From an uncultured Planctomycetaceae bacterium (lineage in GTDB: Bacteria > Planctomycetota > Planctomycetia > Planctomycetales > Planctomycetaceae), in assembly GCA_903921605.1 (NCBI GenBank), contig CAIXQV010000582.1:1-17118 (forward strand): a DNA stretch of 17,118 nucleotides, written 5' to 3'. Below the pieces are notes generated by a model. The model had not been told where the DNA came from, ran no database searches, and was given only the letters and a program-made list of their open reading frames with translations. Numbering within the stretch: position 1 is the first letter of the stretch; the number at the start of each line of letters is the position of its first letter. Made by a program: the position numbers and the translations under genes. Below, one piece after another: positions 7,207-15,656 of the stretch.

Positions 7207-10200
7207 CTACGCCTTGACCATCTGTTCTGCGGCCAGTTCCTTCAGAGCTCGCTTGTAGTCAACCGGCATAATCTTGTGGAACTGCCCCAAAGATTTCTGC
7301 CAGTGATCGAGGATGTTCTTCGCAACACCGGATCCGGTATAGCGATGATGATTCTCGATCAGAGTTTTCAACTCCTGAATGTCAGCTTCCTCGGTCATCT
7401 TTTCAAGAGCCACCATTTCCAGATTGCAGTTCACCAGAAACTGGTTGTCCGGATCGTAAACGTAGGCAACTCCTCCGGACATTCCGGCAGCGAAATTGCG
7501 TCCTGTTGGGCCCAGAACGACTGCTCGACCGCCGGTCATGTATTCAAGACCGTGATCGCCACAGCCTTCGATAACAGCCGTTGCACCGGAGTTTCGCACG
7601 CAGAATCGTTCCGCCGCGACACCTCGGAAATAAGCTTCCCCGGATGTTGCTCCGTAGAGAGCTACGTTGCCGATGATGATGTTCTTTTCAGGGACGAAGG
7701 TGACATCCTTTGGCGGATAGACGATCAGGCGACCGCCTGACAGACCCTTGCCGGCGTAGTCATTCGCATCACCTTCGACTTCAATTGTGATGCCATGCAC
7801 CAGCCATGCACCAACGCTCTGACCTGCCGATCCCTTTGCTTTGATGTGGATCGTGTCAGTTGGAAGTCCGTTGGCTCCGTGAGCCCGGCTGACTTCGTTG
7901 CTCAGAATCGTCCCGAATGCGCGATCGATATTCTGGATTGTTGTGTCGATGCGAACATGCTTCCTCTCCTTCAGAGCAGGCTCGCACTTCTGCAACAATT
8001 CCATGTCGCGAACGTTGTCCAGAGCATGATCCTGACTGATCGTACAATAAGTCTGCACACCATCATGCGGCTTCTTCGCTGGCGTCAGAATCGGTGACAG
8101 GTCAAGTTGGCTGGCTTTCCAGTGAGTAACTGTGGAGTCAAGTTCCAGCATGTCGACTCGACCGACCATTTCATTGATCGTGCGGAAGCCAAGCTCTGCC
8201 ATGATCTCCCGAGTTTCCTCAGCCACCATGAACAGATAATTCACAACATGCTCTGGCTTGCCCTGGAACTTCTTGCGAAGTACCGGATCCTGAGTCGCGA
8301 TGCCGACCGGGCATGTATTCAAGTGACACTTTCGCATCATGATACAACCCAGAGTAATCAGCGGGGCTGTCGCAAAACCAAACTCCTCTGCCCCCAGCAT
8401 GGTCGCCACAACCACGTCGCGACCTGTCTTGAGCTGACCATCGGTCTGCAGTCGAACTCGACTTCGCAGGTCATTCATGACCAGCGTCTGATGAGTTTCC
8501 GCGATCCCGAGTTCCCATGGCAAACCAGCATGCTTGATGCTGGTCAGTGGGGAGGCTCCCGTACCGCCTTCGAAGCCGGAAATCAGGATGTTGTCGGCAT
8601 GACCCTTGGCCACACCAGACGCAATCGTTCCGACGCCGACTTCTGACACAAGCTTTACACTGATTCGAGCACGACGGTTTGTGTTCTTCAGGTCAAAGAT
8701 CAACTGCGACAGGTCTTCGATCGAGTAAATGTCGTGATGCGGCGGAGGACTAATAAGTCCCACACCTTTCGTGGACATGCGAGTCTCAGCGATTGTCTTG
8801 TCGACCTTGTGACCAGGCAGCTCACCACCTTCTCCAGGCTTTGCCCCCTGAGCAATCTTGATCTGCAGCTCGTCCGCGTTCGTCAGATACCATGAGGTCA
8901 CGCCGAACCGACCGGACGCGATCTGCTTAATCGCCGATCGACGAGAATCACCATTCTCCATTGGTTCGAAACGATCGTATCGCTCTCCACCTTCCCCGGT
9001 ATTGCTTTTGCCGCCAATGCGGTTCATCGCAATCGCCAGAGACTCGTGAGCATCAGCAGAGATCGAGCCGTAGCTCATTGCACCAGTACAGAATCGCTTG
9101 ACGATATCTGCTACTGATTCGACCTCATTCAGGGGAACCGGATTTCCTTTGCGGAACTTCAACAAACCACGCAAATGGCAAGCGCGTGTGGTCTCGGTGT
9201 TGACCAGCTTCGAAAAGTCCTTGTACGCCGCCTTATCTCCGGTTCGAGCCGCCTGCTGAATTCGACCGATCGTGTGAGGATTCCAGGCGTGCTTCTCACC
9301 CTGACGACGCCAGGCGTAGAGTCCCTGGTTTGGCAACTCCTGAGAGATGCTGTCTGGATTCTCGGGGAAGCCAACATGATGGCGCATTAGCGATTCCTGC
9401 GCCAGCACGTCAAAGCCAACTCCCTTGATCCGGCTGGAAGTTCCAGCGAAGCAAAGATTGACCACTTCGTCTGCCAGGCCCAGAGCTTCAAAAATCTGAG
9501 CGCCCTTGTAGCTTTGCAAAGTTGAAATGCCCATCTTTGCCATGACTTTGAGCATGCCGTGAGCCACACCGGATCGATAAGCCGCGATAATGCGGTCATC
9601 ATCCCAGTCATCCGTCAGCTTGCCATCAAGCCGAGCCTGTCGCAGAGCATACAGTGCCAGATAAGGATTGACCGCGTCTGCTCCGTAGCCGATCAGCAGA
9701 CAGAAGTGATGAACTTCGCGAGCTTCGCCAGACTCAACCAACAGGCCGATCTGAGTTCGCAATTCGTATCGAACGAGGTGATGATGGACGGCACCAGTCG
9801 CCATCAAAGAACTGACGGGCACTCGATCCGCACTGACCTTGCGGTCGGACAAGACGATGAGACTAAAGCCACTCTTAATTGCATCACGAGCTTCGGTGCA
9901 GATACGATCGATTGCTGAACGCAGCCCTGAAACCCCTTCGGACTTCGGATACGTAATGTCGATGACCTGACACTTCCAGCCGCGATGGTTTACGCCTTTC
10001 AGGTTGGCCATCTGATGATTCGTCAGAATCGGATGAGGCACCGCGAGGCGATGACAGCTTTCCTTCTGAGTATCCAGCAGATTGGCTTCAGGACCGATGT
10101 AGCATTCCAGCGACATGATGACTTCTTCACGGATCGAGTCGATCGGCGGATTCGTCACCTGTGCAAACAACTGATGGAAGTAATCGTACAACATGCGAGG

Positions 10201-11784
10201 CTGATCGCTGAGGCACGCCAGAGCCGCATCGTTGCCCATCGAACCAATCGGATCCTTATCCGCCTTGATCAACGGCAACAACATGAAATTCATCGTCTCA
10301 GCCGTGTAGCCAAAGGCCTGCATACGGCTGAGGAGTTCCTGGCCGGTTAAACGCTCGGAAGGTGTCTTCTTCGGCAATTCATCCAGCTGAATTCGCTGCT
10401 CCTGAACCCATTGACGGTACGGACGACGTGAGGCCACTTCCGACTTCAGCTCTTCGTCGTCGATGATGCGGCCTTTTTCGAAGTCAACCAGAAACATACG
10501 ACCCGGCTGCAGTCGTCCCTTGTACAGAACGTTCTGAGGTTCGATGTCCAACACACCGACTTCGCTGGCCATCACGACGCGATCGTCTTTTGTGACGTAG
10601 TAGCGGCTTGGTCGCAGGCCGTTTCGGTCCAGGGTCGCACCGATATAATGACCATCGGTAAACGAGATCGACGCTGGTCCGTCCCACGGTTCCTGAATCG
10701 AGGAGTAGTATTCGTAGAAGGCTCGCTTCTCTTCCGGCATTGTCTGATGATTCTGCCATGCTTCCGGCACCATCATCATCACAATTTCCTGCAGTGTACT
10801 GCCGGAATGATACAGCATTTCGAGGGCGTTATCGAAGCAGCCGGAGTCGGAAGTGTGCGGCTCAACAATCGGGAAGAGCTTCTTGATGTCTTCGCCGAAT
10901 AATGGGCTCTTCATCATCCCCTGACGTGCAAACATCCAGTTCGAGTTGCCCTTCACGGTATTGATTTCACCGTTGTGTGACATAAATCGCAACGGCTGAG
11001 CACGATCCCAGCTCGGGAAGGTGTTTGTCGCAAAACGCGAATGCACCATGGCGAGATGTGTGTCGTAATCAGGAGCCTGCAGGTCTTTGAAGAACGGCAG
11101 AACCTGGAACGAAGTCAGCATTCCCTTGTAAATGATAAGCTTCGTTGACAACGAGCAAACATAGAACAACAGGGCCTGAGACATATCGCTGTTACGCAGC
11201 TTGTGGCTGGACAGTTTGCGAATAATGAACAGCTGACGTTCGAGAGCATCCTTGTCGAGTCCCGGAGCCCCGCCTACGAACAACATTTCCATGTGAGGCG
11301 CGCAGGCTCGAGCGGACTTGCCGATGTCGGCTTTGTCGAAATCCACTGGCAACTGACGCCATCCCAGCAGAGTTTGTCCCTGCTGGGCGATGAACTCTTC
11401 AACAGTCTTTTTGCAGATCGCTCGCTGAGTTTCATCCTGCGGAAGGAACACGATCCCGGCGCCGTATTTACCCGCCTCTGGAAGATCGACACCAATGTCC
11501 GACTTCGCGACTCGCGCCAGAAACGTATGCGGCAACGCCGTCAGCATCCCGGCTCCGTCACCGGTGTTGGATTCGCAACCGCAAGCGCCGCGATGATCCA
11601 TGTGGCGAAGGATTCGGTCAGCATCATCAACGATCTGATGGGACCGCACACCCTTGATATTCGCGACAAAGCCCACACCGCAATTGTCATGTTCGTTACG
11701 AGGGTCGTACAAGCCCGTCGCTTCCGGCGCACCAAAAGAAGGCCGGAACGGGGCTGGATACTGATTACCGCGAATGTCTTCCAT
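7207..11784 (-). CDS. gltB: Glutamate synthase large (alpha) subunit
   Basis: A 1525-residue protein, full length for the family. It transfers the glutamine amide to 2-oxoglutarate to give two glutamates (GOGAT) in the cytoplasm. Domains in order: class II glutaminase beginning at Cys35 (NCGVGFVANIKG), so a 34-residue propeptide should be removed to expose the nucleophile; central domain (about 480-770); FMN barrel (about 880-1200) with GGKSNTGEGGE, IKIAQGAKPGEGGELPG, SPPPHHDIYSIEDL and GGTGASP; 3Fe-4S cysteines 1147, 1153 and 1158 (CIMMRKCHLNTC); and the GXGXG beta-helix domain (about 1260-1460). Between GEGGE and SAIKQIASGRFGV the spacer is short, lacking the loop of about 27 residues typical of ferredoxin-dependent enzymes, so an NADPH-type alpha chain is more likely. 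The small subunit GltD is not beside it. The start has GAGG 9 bases upstream. Confidence 0.98.
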   Translation of the reverse strand: MEDIRGNQYPAPFRPSFGAPEATGLYDPRNEHDNCGVGFVANIKGVRSHQIVDDADRILRHMDHRGACGCESNTGDGAGMLTALPHTFLARVAKSDIGVDLPEAGKYGAGIVFLPQDETQRAICKKTVEEFIAQQGQTLLGWRQLPVDFDKADIGKSARACAPHMEMLFVGGAPGLDKDALERQLFIIRKLSSHKLRNSDMSQALLFYVCSLSTKLIIYKGMLTSFQVLPFFKDLQAPDYDTHLAMVHSRFATNTFPSWDRAQPLRFMSHNGEINTVKGNSNWMFARQGMMKSPLFGEDIKKLFPIVEPHTSDSGCFDNALEMLYHSGSTLQEIVMMMVPEAWQNHQTMPEEKRAFYEYYSSIQEPWDGPASISFTDGHYIGATLDRNGLRPSRYYVTKDDRVVMASEVGVLDIEPQNVLYKGRLQPGRMFLVDFEKGRIIDDEELKSEVASRRPYRQWVQEQRIQLDELPKKTPSERLTGQELLSRMQAFGYTAETMNFMLLPLIKADKDPIGSMGNDAALACLSDQPRMLYDYFHQLFAQVTNPPIDSIREEVIMSLECYIGPEANLLDTQKESCHRLAVPHPILTNHQMANLKGVNHRGWKCQVIDITYPKSEGVSGLRSAIDRICTEARDAIKSGFSLIVLSDRKVSADRVPVSSLMATGAVHHHLVRYELRTQIGLLVESGEAREVHHFCLLIGYGADAVNPYLALYALRQARLDGKLTDDWDDDRIIAAYRSGVAHGMLKVMAKMGISTLQSYKGAQIFEALGLADEVVNLCFAGTSSRIKGVGFDVLAQESLMRHHVGFPENPDSISQELPNQGLYAWRRQGEKHAWNPHTIGRIQQAARTGDKAAYKDFSKLVNTETTRACHLRGLLKFRKGNPVPLNEVESVADIVKRFCTGAMSYGSISADAHESLAIAMNRIGGKSNTGEGGERYDRFEPMENGDSRRSAIKQIASGRFGVTSWYLTNADELQIKIAQGAKPGEGGELPGHKVDKTIAETRMSTKGVGLISPPPHHDIYSIEDLSQLIFDLKNTNRRARISVKLVSEVGVGTIASGVAKGHADNILISGFEGGTGASPLTSIKHAGLPWELGIAETHQTLVMNDLRSRVRLQTDGQLKTGRDVVVATMLGAEEFGFATAPLITLGCIMMRKCHLNTCPVGIATQDPVLRKKFQGKPEHVVNYLFMVAEETREIMAELGFRTINEMVGRVDMLELDSTVTHWKASQLDLSPILTPAKKPHDGVQTYCTISQDHALDNVRDMELLQKCEPALKERKHVRIDTTIQNIDRAFGTILSNEVSRAHGANGLPTDTIHIKAKGSAGQSVGAWLVHGITIEVEGDANDYAGKGLSGGRLIVYPPKDVTFVPEKNIIIGNVALYGATSGEAYFRGVAAERFCVRNSGATAVIEGCGDHGLEYMTGGRAVVLGPTGRNFAAGMSGGVAYVYDPDNQFLVNCNLEMVALEKMTEEADIQELKTLIENHHRYTGSGVAKNILDHWQKSLGQFHKIMPVDYKRALKELAAEQMVKA

Positions 11785-11990
11785 GTGAGTGATCCTCGTT
11801 CAATTGTCGTTCAGACCTTGATGAGCGGCAGGGCGTAGGCCCTTCGAGCTCACCAGCGACGACACGAAGGGTTGCCACCCTGTCGCTCGTCTGTTTGTTG
11901 TTTTTCTTCCGACTACCGGCCGGAAACGGTGTGTGCGCATCGAAGTTGCCACCAGAATTCGCTGACACACGTGATCAGGACACGGTCAGC
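11785..11990 (-). promoter_or_regulatory. Candidate structured leader of gltB
   Basis: The gltB-proximal part of the gap holds several inverted repeats: GCTGAC/GTCAGC with inner CGTG/CACG (11961-11990), GGGT-tgcc-ACCC (11869-11880), CCCTTCG/CGAAGGG (11840-11846 with 11865-11871) and GGGC-gtag-GCCC (11831-11842). The middle hairpin overlaps the other two, so they could exclude one another. No promoter was recognised and no known riboswitch consensus was seen. Confidence 0.3.
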
Positions 11991-12545
11991 TCAGTGGCAG
12001 AATGGCCCGTTTGGACGCGGCCGCGCGTTTCACACCCGCATTGACAAAGTTGGCGACTGATGCCGCCTGCGAACCAGCAACCACTTCGGACGAACAAATC
12101 GTCCAACCCGCGGTCAGAGACCGTGAGAATACAGCGGATGAAGCTCGAAGCAGGTTCAGCATGATTTCTGACAAACCAGTTTTCAGTCACAGAAAAATGT
12201 CGATCGATGGCGCTTCACACGAAGCCCTCGGTTCACGACACCGAAATCGATGTCAGGAACCGCATTCTGGCAGGAAACTTCGGTGGAAAAGCGCCTTCCA
12301 GACCAGAAGTTGTACAAATGCCGGAACCTGACAGCGTCTGTAGGTTCACGGAATCCGCGCTATTCTGGCCCCCAAATTGTTTCAAGCTTCCAGCTCGAAA
12401 ACAAGCAATCGGCCACTGCTTCTGCCGGATCAGAGAAAACCCCGGGCGAACTCACGTCGCGGTGCCCCACTTTGCTGCGCTTCGGAGGCAGATTCTGGGC
12501 GATTTCGCCAGCAATCAGGGGTGGGGCGTCACGGAAAGGCGGAGA
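11991..12545. other. Intergenic stretch without a supported gene
   Basis: Together with the gltB leader this makes a 761-base gap between gltB and the outer-membrane protein gene. Several short frames exist on both strands, but none has a good ribosome binding site or recognisable family. Besides the hairpin at 12321-12351 there is a small one, GGACGA-(5)-TCGTCC (12088-12104), and GGCGA-tt-TCGCC (12498-12509). Confidence 0.5.
12321..12351. other. Bulged 13-bp hairpin downstream of the outer-membrane protein gene
   Basis: CCG GAACCT (g) ACAG - cgt - CTGT AGGTTC (a) CGG forms a long stem with two single-base bulges. It lies about 195 bases past the stop at 12546. On the minus strand it is followed by CATTTGT, only moderately T-rich, so it is at best a weak terminator. 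Confidence 0.4.
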
Positions 12546-14438
12546 TCACTGAACCGCGTCGCCGTCGGCCTTGCCGATCATTCGGGCTCGTGGACGGCGG
12601 CTCCGCAGCGGTGCTGACCGTTCGACGGATCCATCCGATGACTCGACGGACTGATCTCCGTCTTCGGCGTCCTCTTCATCCTGCGAAACGACAGCCACCT
12701 GCCTGGTTTCCGTTGCTGAGATCGAATTCGCCTCGAACCCGGCTGACTGTCCTTCAATAGCAGGCGGCACCGCTTCCGGATTCTGAGCTGAAACTCCCAA
12801 AGAGATCGCTTCAGGAGTCATCGCCATGCCGTCCATCGTCATCAGGTCGTCAACCTGCAACAGCTCAGCCAGGTCGACTGTCGCCATCCACGAATCCGAC
12901 AGGGACTGCAGATAACTTGTCACCACTTGAGTCAACGTTTGCTGAGCCACCACGACCTGAGCAAAGTCGATGGATTCACCGTCGATCAGAAAACGATCGT
13001 AGACTCCTCTATAAACTCGCACCTGATCGGGTAACAAGTCCGTGCGATAACTTTCAGAGATCGTACGACTGGTTGCGTAGCGGTTGTAGTTCTCCGCAAG
13101 CTGTGACATCAAAGTATTGTTCGTCTCCGTCAGATTCTGGCGTGCTCGAACCAGTTCCGCATGAGCCGAAGTAATGTTGCCCTGGTTCCGGTTAAAAGCT
13201 GGTACCGGCGCGGAGACCTGGACGTTGGTCGAATAGTCTGACAGAGGAGTTGTATCATCATGCTGGAACGCGGCGTATAACGTCACATTCGGAATCGGAA
13301 TTGCTTCCTGCAGTCTCAGGTTACTTCCGGAACTCGCGATGCGAGCATTCGAAGCAATCAGATCCGAATGCCGCTGAAGCATCGTGACCATGGTTTCGTA
13401 ATCAACAACCGGTACAGGAAGATCTACTGAGCCAGCGACTTTCTGGCGTGTCATATGAGGCATGCCGACCGCAGCCACCAACTGACGCCATGTCGCATCA
13501 AGGCTGTTACTGGCTGTCGTGACCGAATTGCGAGCCTGCACCGCGAATACTCGCAACTGCAGTGGCTCATAAGGAGCTGACTCGCCGCCGGTCACAAGGT
13601 CAATTTGAGCCCGGTAGACCTCTTCGCTGAGCTTCGCAATCGCTCGATTGAACTTCAGCTGCTCCTGAGCTATCAACACTTTGAAATAGTTTCGACGAAC
13701 ATCGCTCGCCAGGCGAACTCGTGCTTTGCGAAGATCAGCCTGAGCGGCTCTGACGTTGTTCAGGGCAACGTTCTGTGCCAGCGTCAGTTTGTCAGCAGTG
13801 ACGAATTCCTGAGTAAAGAACACACCGTTATACCCGGCGGTGCGAGCTGTCCCGATCGTGTCACCTTCGTAACCGAACGTTGGATTTGGATAAAGTCCGG
13901 CTTGAACCGCTTTGCCCCGAGCCTGCTCAACATCAGCTGCAGCCTGACGAATGACCGGACTATTGTCGACGGCCATTTGCTGCATCGTGGACAATGTCAA
14001 AGGTGCGGAGTCGGCATCCGGGCCAGGTTCTACTTTTGCTGGCTCGACGTTCGGGAACAAAGCATCGGCCAATGACTTACGCTGTTCGATCGACTGAGTC
14101 GGATCCATTGGCGGAAGAACAAGCGGTGCCGCATCGGCTCCTGGCAGTTCTTCAGGGATGTTAAATCGTCGATTCACCGCAGGAGGTCCTGCAGCTTTGT
14201 TTTGTGCATTCGCTTCGTCTGTGCCGATGGCCTCTGCTCGACGAAATGATGCCTCTTTGGTGGAGTCATCTGCAGGCTTGGCGGCCTTCTCGGGTTTTTC
14301 CGGAATCGGAGTGGTGTCTGCGAAGGTGGTCGCTCGAGCCGCAAACAGCGACGAACAACATCGATTGACCGTCTGACATCCCGTGGACGACAACAATGCT
14401 GCACCACAAAGTAGTGGCGCGACGGCACGAATCTTCAT
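12546..14438 (-). CDS. TolC/CzcC-type outer-membrane efflux lipoprotein
   Basis: I start this protein (630 residues) at the ATG at 14438, which has GGAG 7 bases upstream and opens a lipoprotein signal peptide MKIRAVAPLLCGAALLSSTGC with lipidated Cys21. A longer frame begins at a TTG six codons earlier and is less likely. Residues about 22-145 are an Ala/Pro/Lys/Glu-rich linker. Two outer-membrane efflux repeats (OEP family) follow, about 150-340 and 350-535, mostly helical, with QAGLYPNPTFGYEGD, the helix pair around YFKVLIAQEQLKFNRA, LYAAFQHDD and VSAPVPAFNRNQGNI. These proteins form trimeric channels for RND-type or related efflux systems, and the pattern is closest to CzcC-like metal efflux channels. 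The final 95 or so residues are unusual: an acidic Ser/Asp/Glu tract followed by an Arg-rich end. No pump or adaptor gene is in the window, so the substrate is unknown. Confidence 0.9.
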   Translation of the reverse strand: MKIRAVAPLLCGAALLSSTGCQTVNRCCSSLFAARATTFADTTPIPEKPEKAAKPADDSTKEASFRRAEAIGTDEANAQNKAAGPPAVNRRFNIPEELPGADAAPLVLPPMDPTQSIEQRKSLADALFPNVEPAKVEPGPDADSAPLTLSTMQQMAVDNSPVIRQAAADVEQARGKAVQAGLYPNPTFGYEGDTIGTARTAGYNGVFFTQEFVTADKLTLAQNVALNNVRAAQADLRKARVRLASDVRRNYFKVLIAQEQLKFNRAIAKLSEEVYRAQIDLVTGGESAPYEPLQLRVFAVQARNSVTTASNSLDATWRQLVAAVGMPHMTRQKVAGSVDLPVPVVDYETMVTMLQRHSDLIASNARIASSGSNLRLQEAIPIPNVTLYAAFQHDDTTPLSDYSTNVQVSAPVPAFNRNQGNITSAHAELVRARQNLTETNNTLMSQLAENYNRYATSRTISESYRTDLLPDQVRVYRGVYDRFLIDGESIDFAQVVVAQQTLTQVVTSYLQSLSDSWMATVDLAELLQVDDLMTMDGMAMTPEAISLGVSAQNPEAVPPAIEGQSAGFEANSISATETRQVAVVSQDEEDAEDGDQSVESSDGSVERSAPLRSRRPRARMIGKADGDAVQ

Positions 14439-14749
14439 GAGAGGACTCCATTCCAATCAAATTGCACAAGGGCTCAATCCATGAGACCTGCCGATTTGAT
14501 CGACGGTTCCCGATGTGCACCTGAATCTCATGATGCGGTCATTCCCGACTGTGAGTGCCACTCCGGCGTCACGCAACGCAGAGGCGGATCAATCGGAAGG
14601 ACAGGAACCAGATAACTGTCTTCGCCCGCGCAATCGTTACGACCATTCAATCAACCGCAGTCACGGTGCTGGTGTTTTTCGGTACCAACTGCAGTTCGCC
14701 AAGGCAGAATGGCTGAGAACTGAAGGCGAGACTCCCGTATCGCGTGGCC
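14439..14749. other. Intergenic region between the efflux protein gene and rluE
   Basis: No gene supported. It contains a 7-bp inverted repeat CATGAGA / TCTCATG (14480-14486 and 14526-14532), 39 bases apart, upstream of the outer-membrane protein start. I see no clear promoter and no strong terminator for rluE. Confidence 0.5.
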
Positions 14750-15367
14750 TCATTCGCGGTCGGTTGATGGCCGCCAGCCCTTTGACGATTTCTTTTGACG
14801 TTGGTCTCCAGCAACAAGCTGGCGTTCTTCGGCTGACAAGATCTTCCATTCCCCTGCCGGGAGTTCTCCCAGAGTCAGTTCACCAATTCGATTTCTCAAC
14901 AGACGTAAAGTGGGATGACCGATCGCGGCCGTCATGCGACGAACCTGACGATTTTTGCCTTCCACTAATTCGAGAATAATCCAGCAGTCAGCCACACTCT
15001 TGCGAAAACGTATCGGGGGATCTCGCGGTGGAACGTCTGGCTGAGGATCCGGCAATCGAGCATGACACGGCAAAGTCTTTCGTCCCTGAATGATCAGCCC
15101 CGATGCCAGTTGCTGCAAACTCTCTGCGGATGGAATTCGCTCCACCTGCACCCAGTACTCTCGTTCATGGGCCTGTCGAGGCTCCAGAAGTCTCGCGTTC
15201 CATTCGGGTTCATCACTGAACAGCAACAGACCCTCCGAATCTGCATCGAGCCGGCCTATAGGGTACACGTTTTTGGGAAAACCGAATTCCGCCAGCGGAC
15301 GATTCGGCGAGCCATCAGACGTAAACTGTGACAGAACTCCGTAAGGTTTATGGAATGCAATCAACAT
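14750..15367 (-). CDS. rluE: 23S rRNA pseudouridine synthase, RluE type (RsuA family)
   Basis: A 205-residue protein of the short RsuA/RluB/RluE family. It isomerises one uridine in 23S rRNA (U2457 in E. coli for RluE). The sequence opens with AFHKPYGVLSQFTSDGSP, then YPIGRLDADSEGLLLFSDE with catalytic Asp41 in the GRLD motif. The later block contains RDPPIRFRKS, LVEGKNRQVRRMTAAIGHP and LRLLRNRIGELTLGELPAGEW, the RluE-like pattern. Like RluE it lacks an N-terminal S4 domain. The last 20 or so residues are a basic, polar tail. No Shine-Dalgarno sequence is visible before the ATG at 15367. The gene is divergent from asnS, with a 51-bp palindrome between them. The exact target base is inferred from family only. 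Confidence 0.9.
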   Translation of the reverse strand: MLIAFHKPYGVLSQFTSDGSPNRPLAEFGFPKNVYPIGRLDADSEGLLLFSDEPEWNARLLEPRQAHEREYWVQVERIPSAESLQQLASGLIIQGRKTLPCHARLPDPQPDVPPRDPPIRFRKSVADCWIILELVEGKNRQVRRMTAAIGHPTLRLLRNRIGELTLGELPAGEWKILSAEERQLVAGDQRQKKSSKGWRPSTDRE

Positions 15368-15412
15368 CGGGTTTTGACTTACAGAGTTGCGTGATTCGCG
15401 ATATGCAAAAGC

Positions 15413-15463
15413 CCCGTTGACGGAGCGACGGGTGTACCGTACACCCGTCGCTCCGTCAACGGG
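15413..15463. repeat. 51-bp perfect palindrome
   Basis: Two 25-base arms (15413-15437 and 15439-15463) are exact reverse complements around one central C: the left arm begins CCCGTTGACGGAGCGACGGG and ends TGTAC. On the plus strand ATTCTTTCTT follows, and on the minus strand GCTTTT, so it could terminate in both directions. Yet it sits between divergent genes, where neither needs a terminator. A near-identical element begins at 17077, so it is a dispersed repeat. Confidence 0.9.
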
Positions 15464-15545
15464 ATTCTTTCTTCATACCGAATTCAGGTATCGCATCTTA
15501 CTCACGCCAGTTCCAGGCCGCCAACTTGCCGCGAAAACAGAAAAC

Positions 15546-15585
15546 AGTCCCCCCGACAAGTCGCGCAGGAAAATGTTGGGGGACT
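15546..15585. other. Hairpin upstream of asnS
   Basis: AGTCCCCC (15546-15553) pairs with GGGGGACT (15578-15585), extended inward by GAC/GTT with a bulged C. The loop is about 17 bases. It lies 70 bases before the asnS ATG and resembles the CCCCCAAC...GTTGGGGG stem at 5406-5426. It may be a leader structure or a diverged palindromic repeat. A TATGAT (15589-15594) just after it lacks a good -35. Confidence 0.4.
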
Positions 15586-15656
15586 CGATATGATCCGGCG
15601 CCTATAGTTCTGCCATTCACCATTCGTAAACTCATGCTTTTTCGAACGAACGCATC

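Noticed and set aside
11785..11990. Glutamine riboswitch upstream of gltB
   Set aside because: I could not match the conserved core of the known glutamine-binding RNAs; only generic inverted repeats are present.
11984..12010. tRNA-like D-arm (GTCAGCTCAGTGGCAGAATGG)
   Set aside because: No matching acceptor stem, anticodon arm or T-arm with GGTTCGA-type box follows at the right distance.
11986..12162. Small minus-strand frame (58 residues from ATG 12162, Ala/Ser/Val-rich)
   Set aside because: Reasonable composition but no Shine-Dalgarno sequence, no recognised family, and open frames on the other strand over the same bases.
12207..12617. Plus-strand 136-codon frame
   Set aside because: It overlaps the 3' end of the outer-membrane protein gene, lacks a ribosome binding site and has no recognisable motif.
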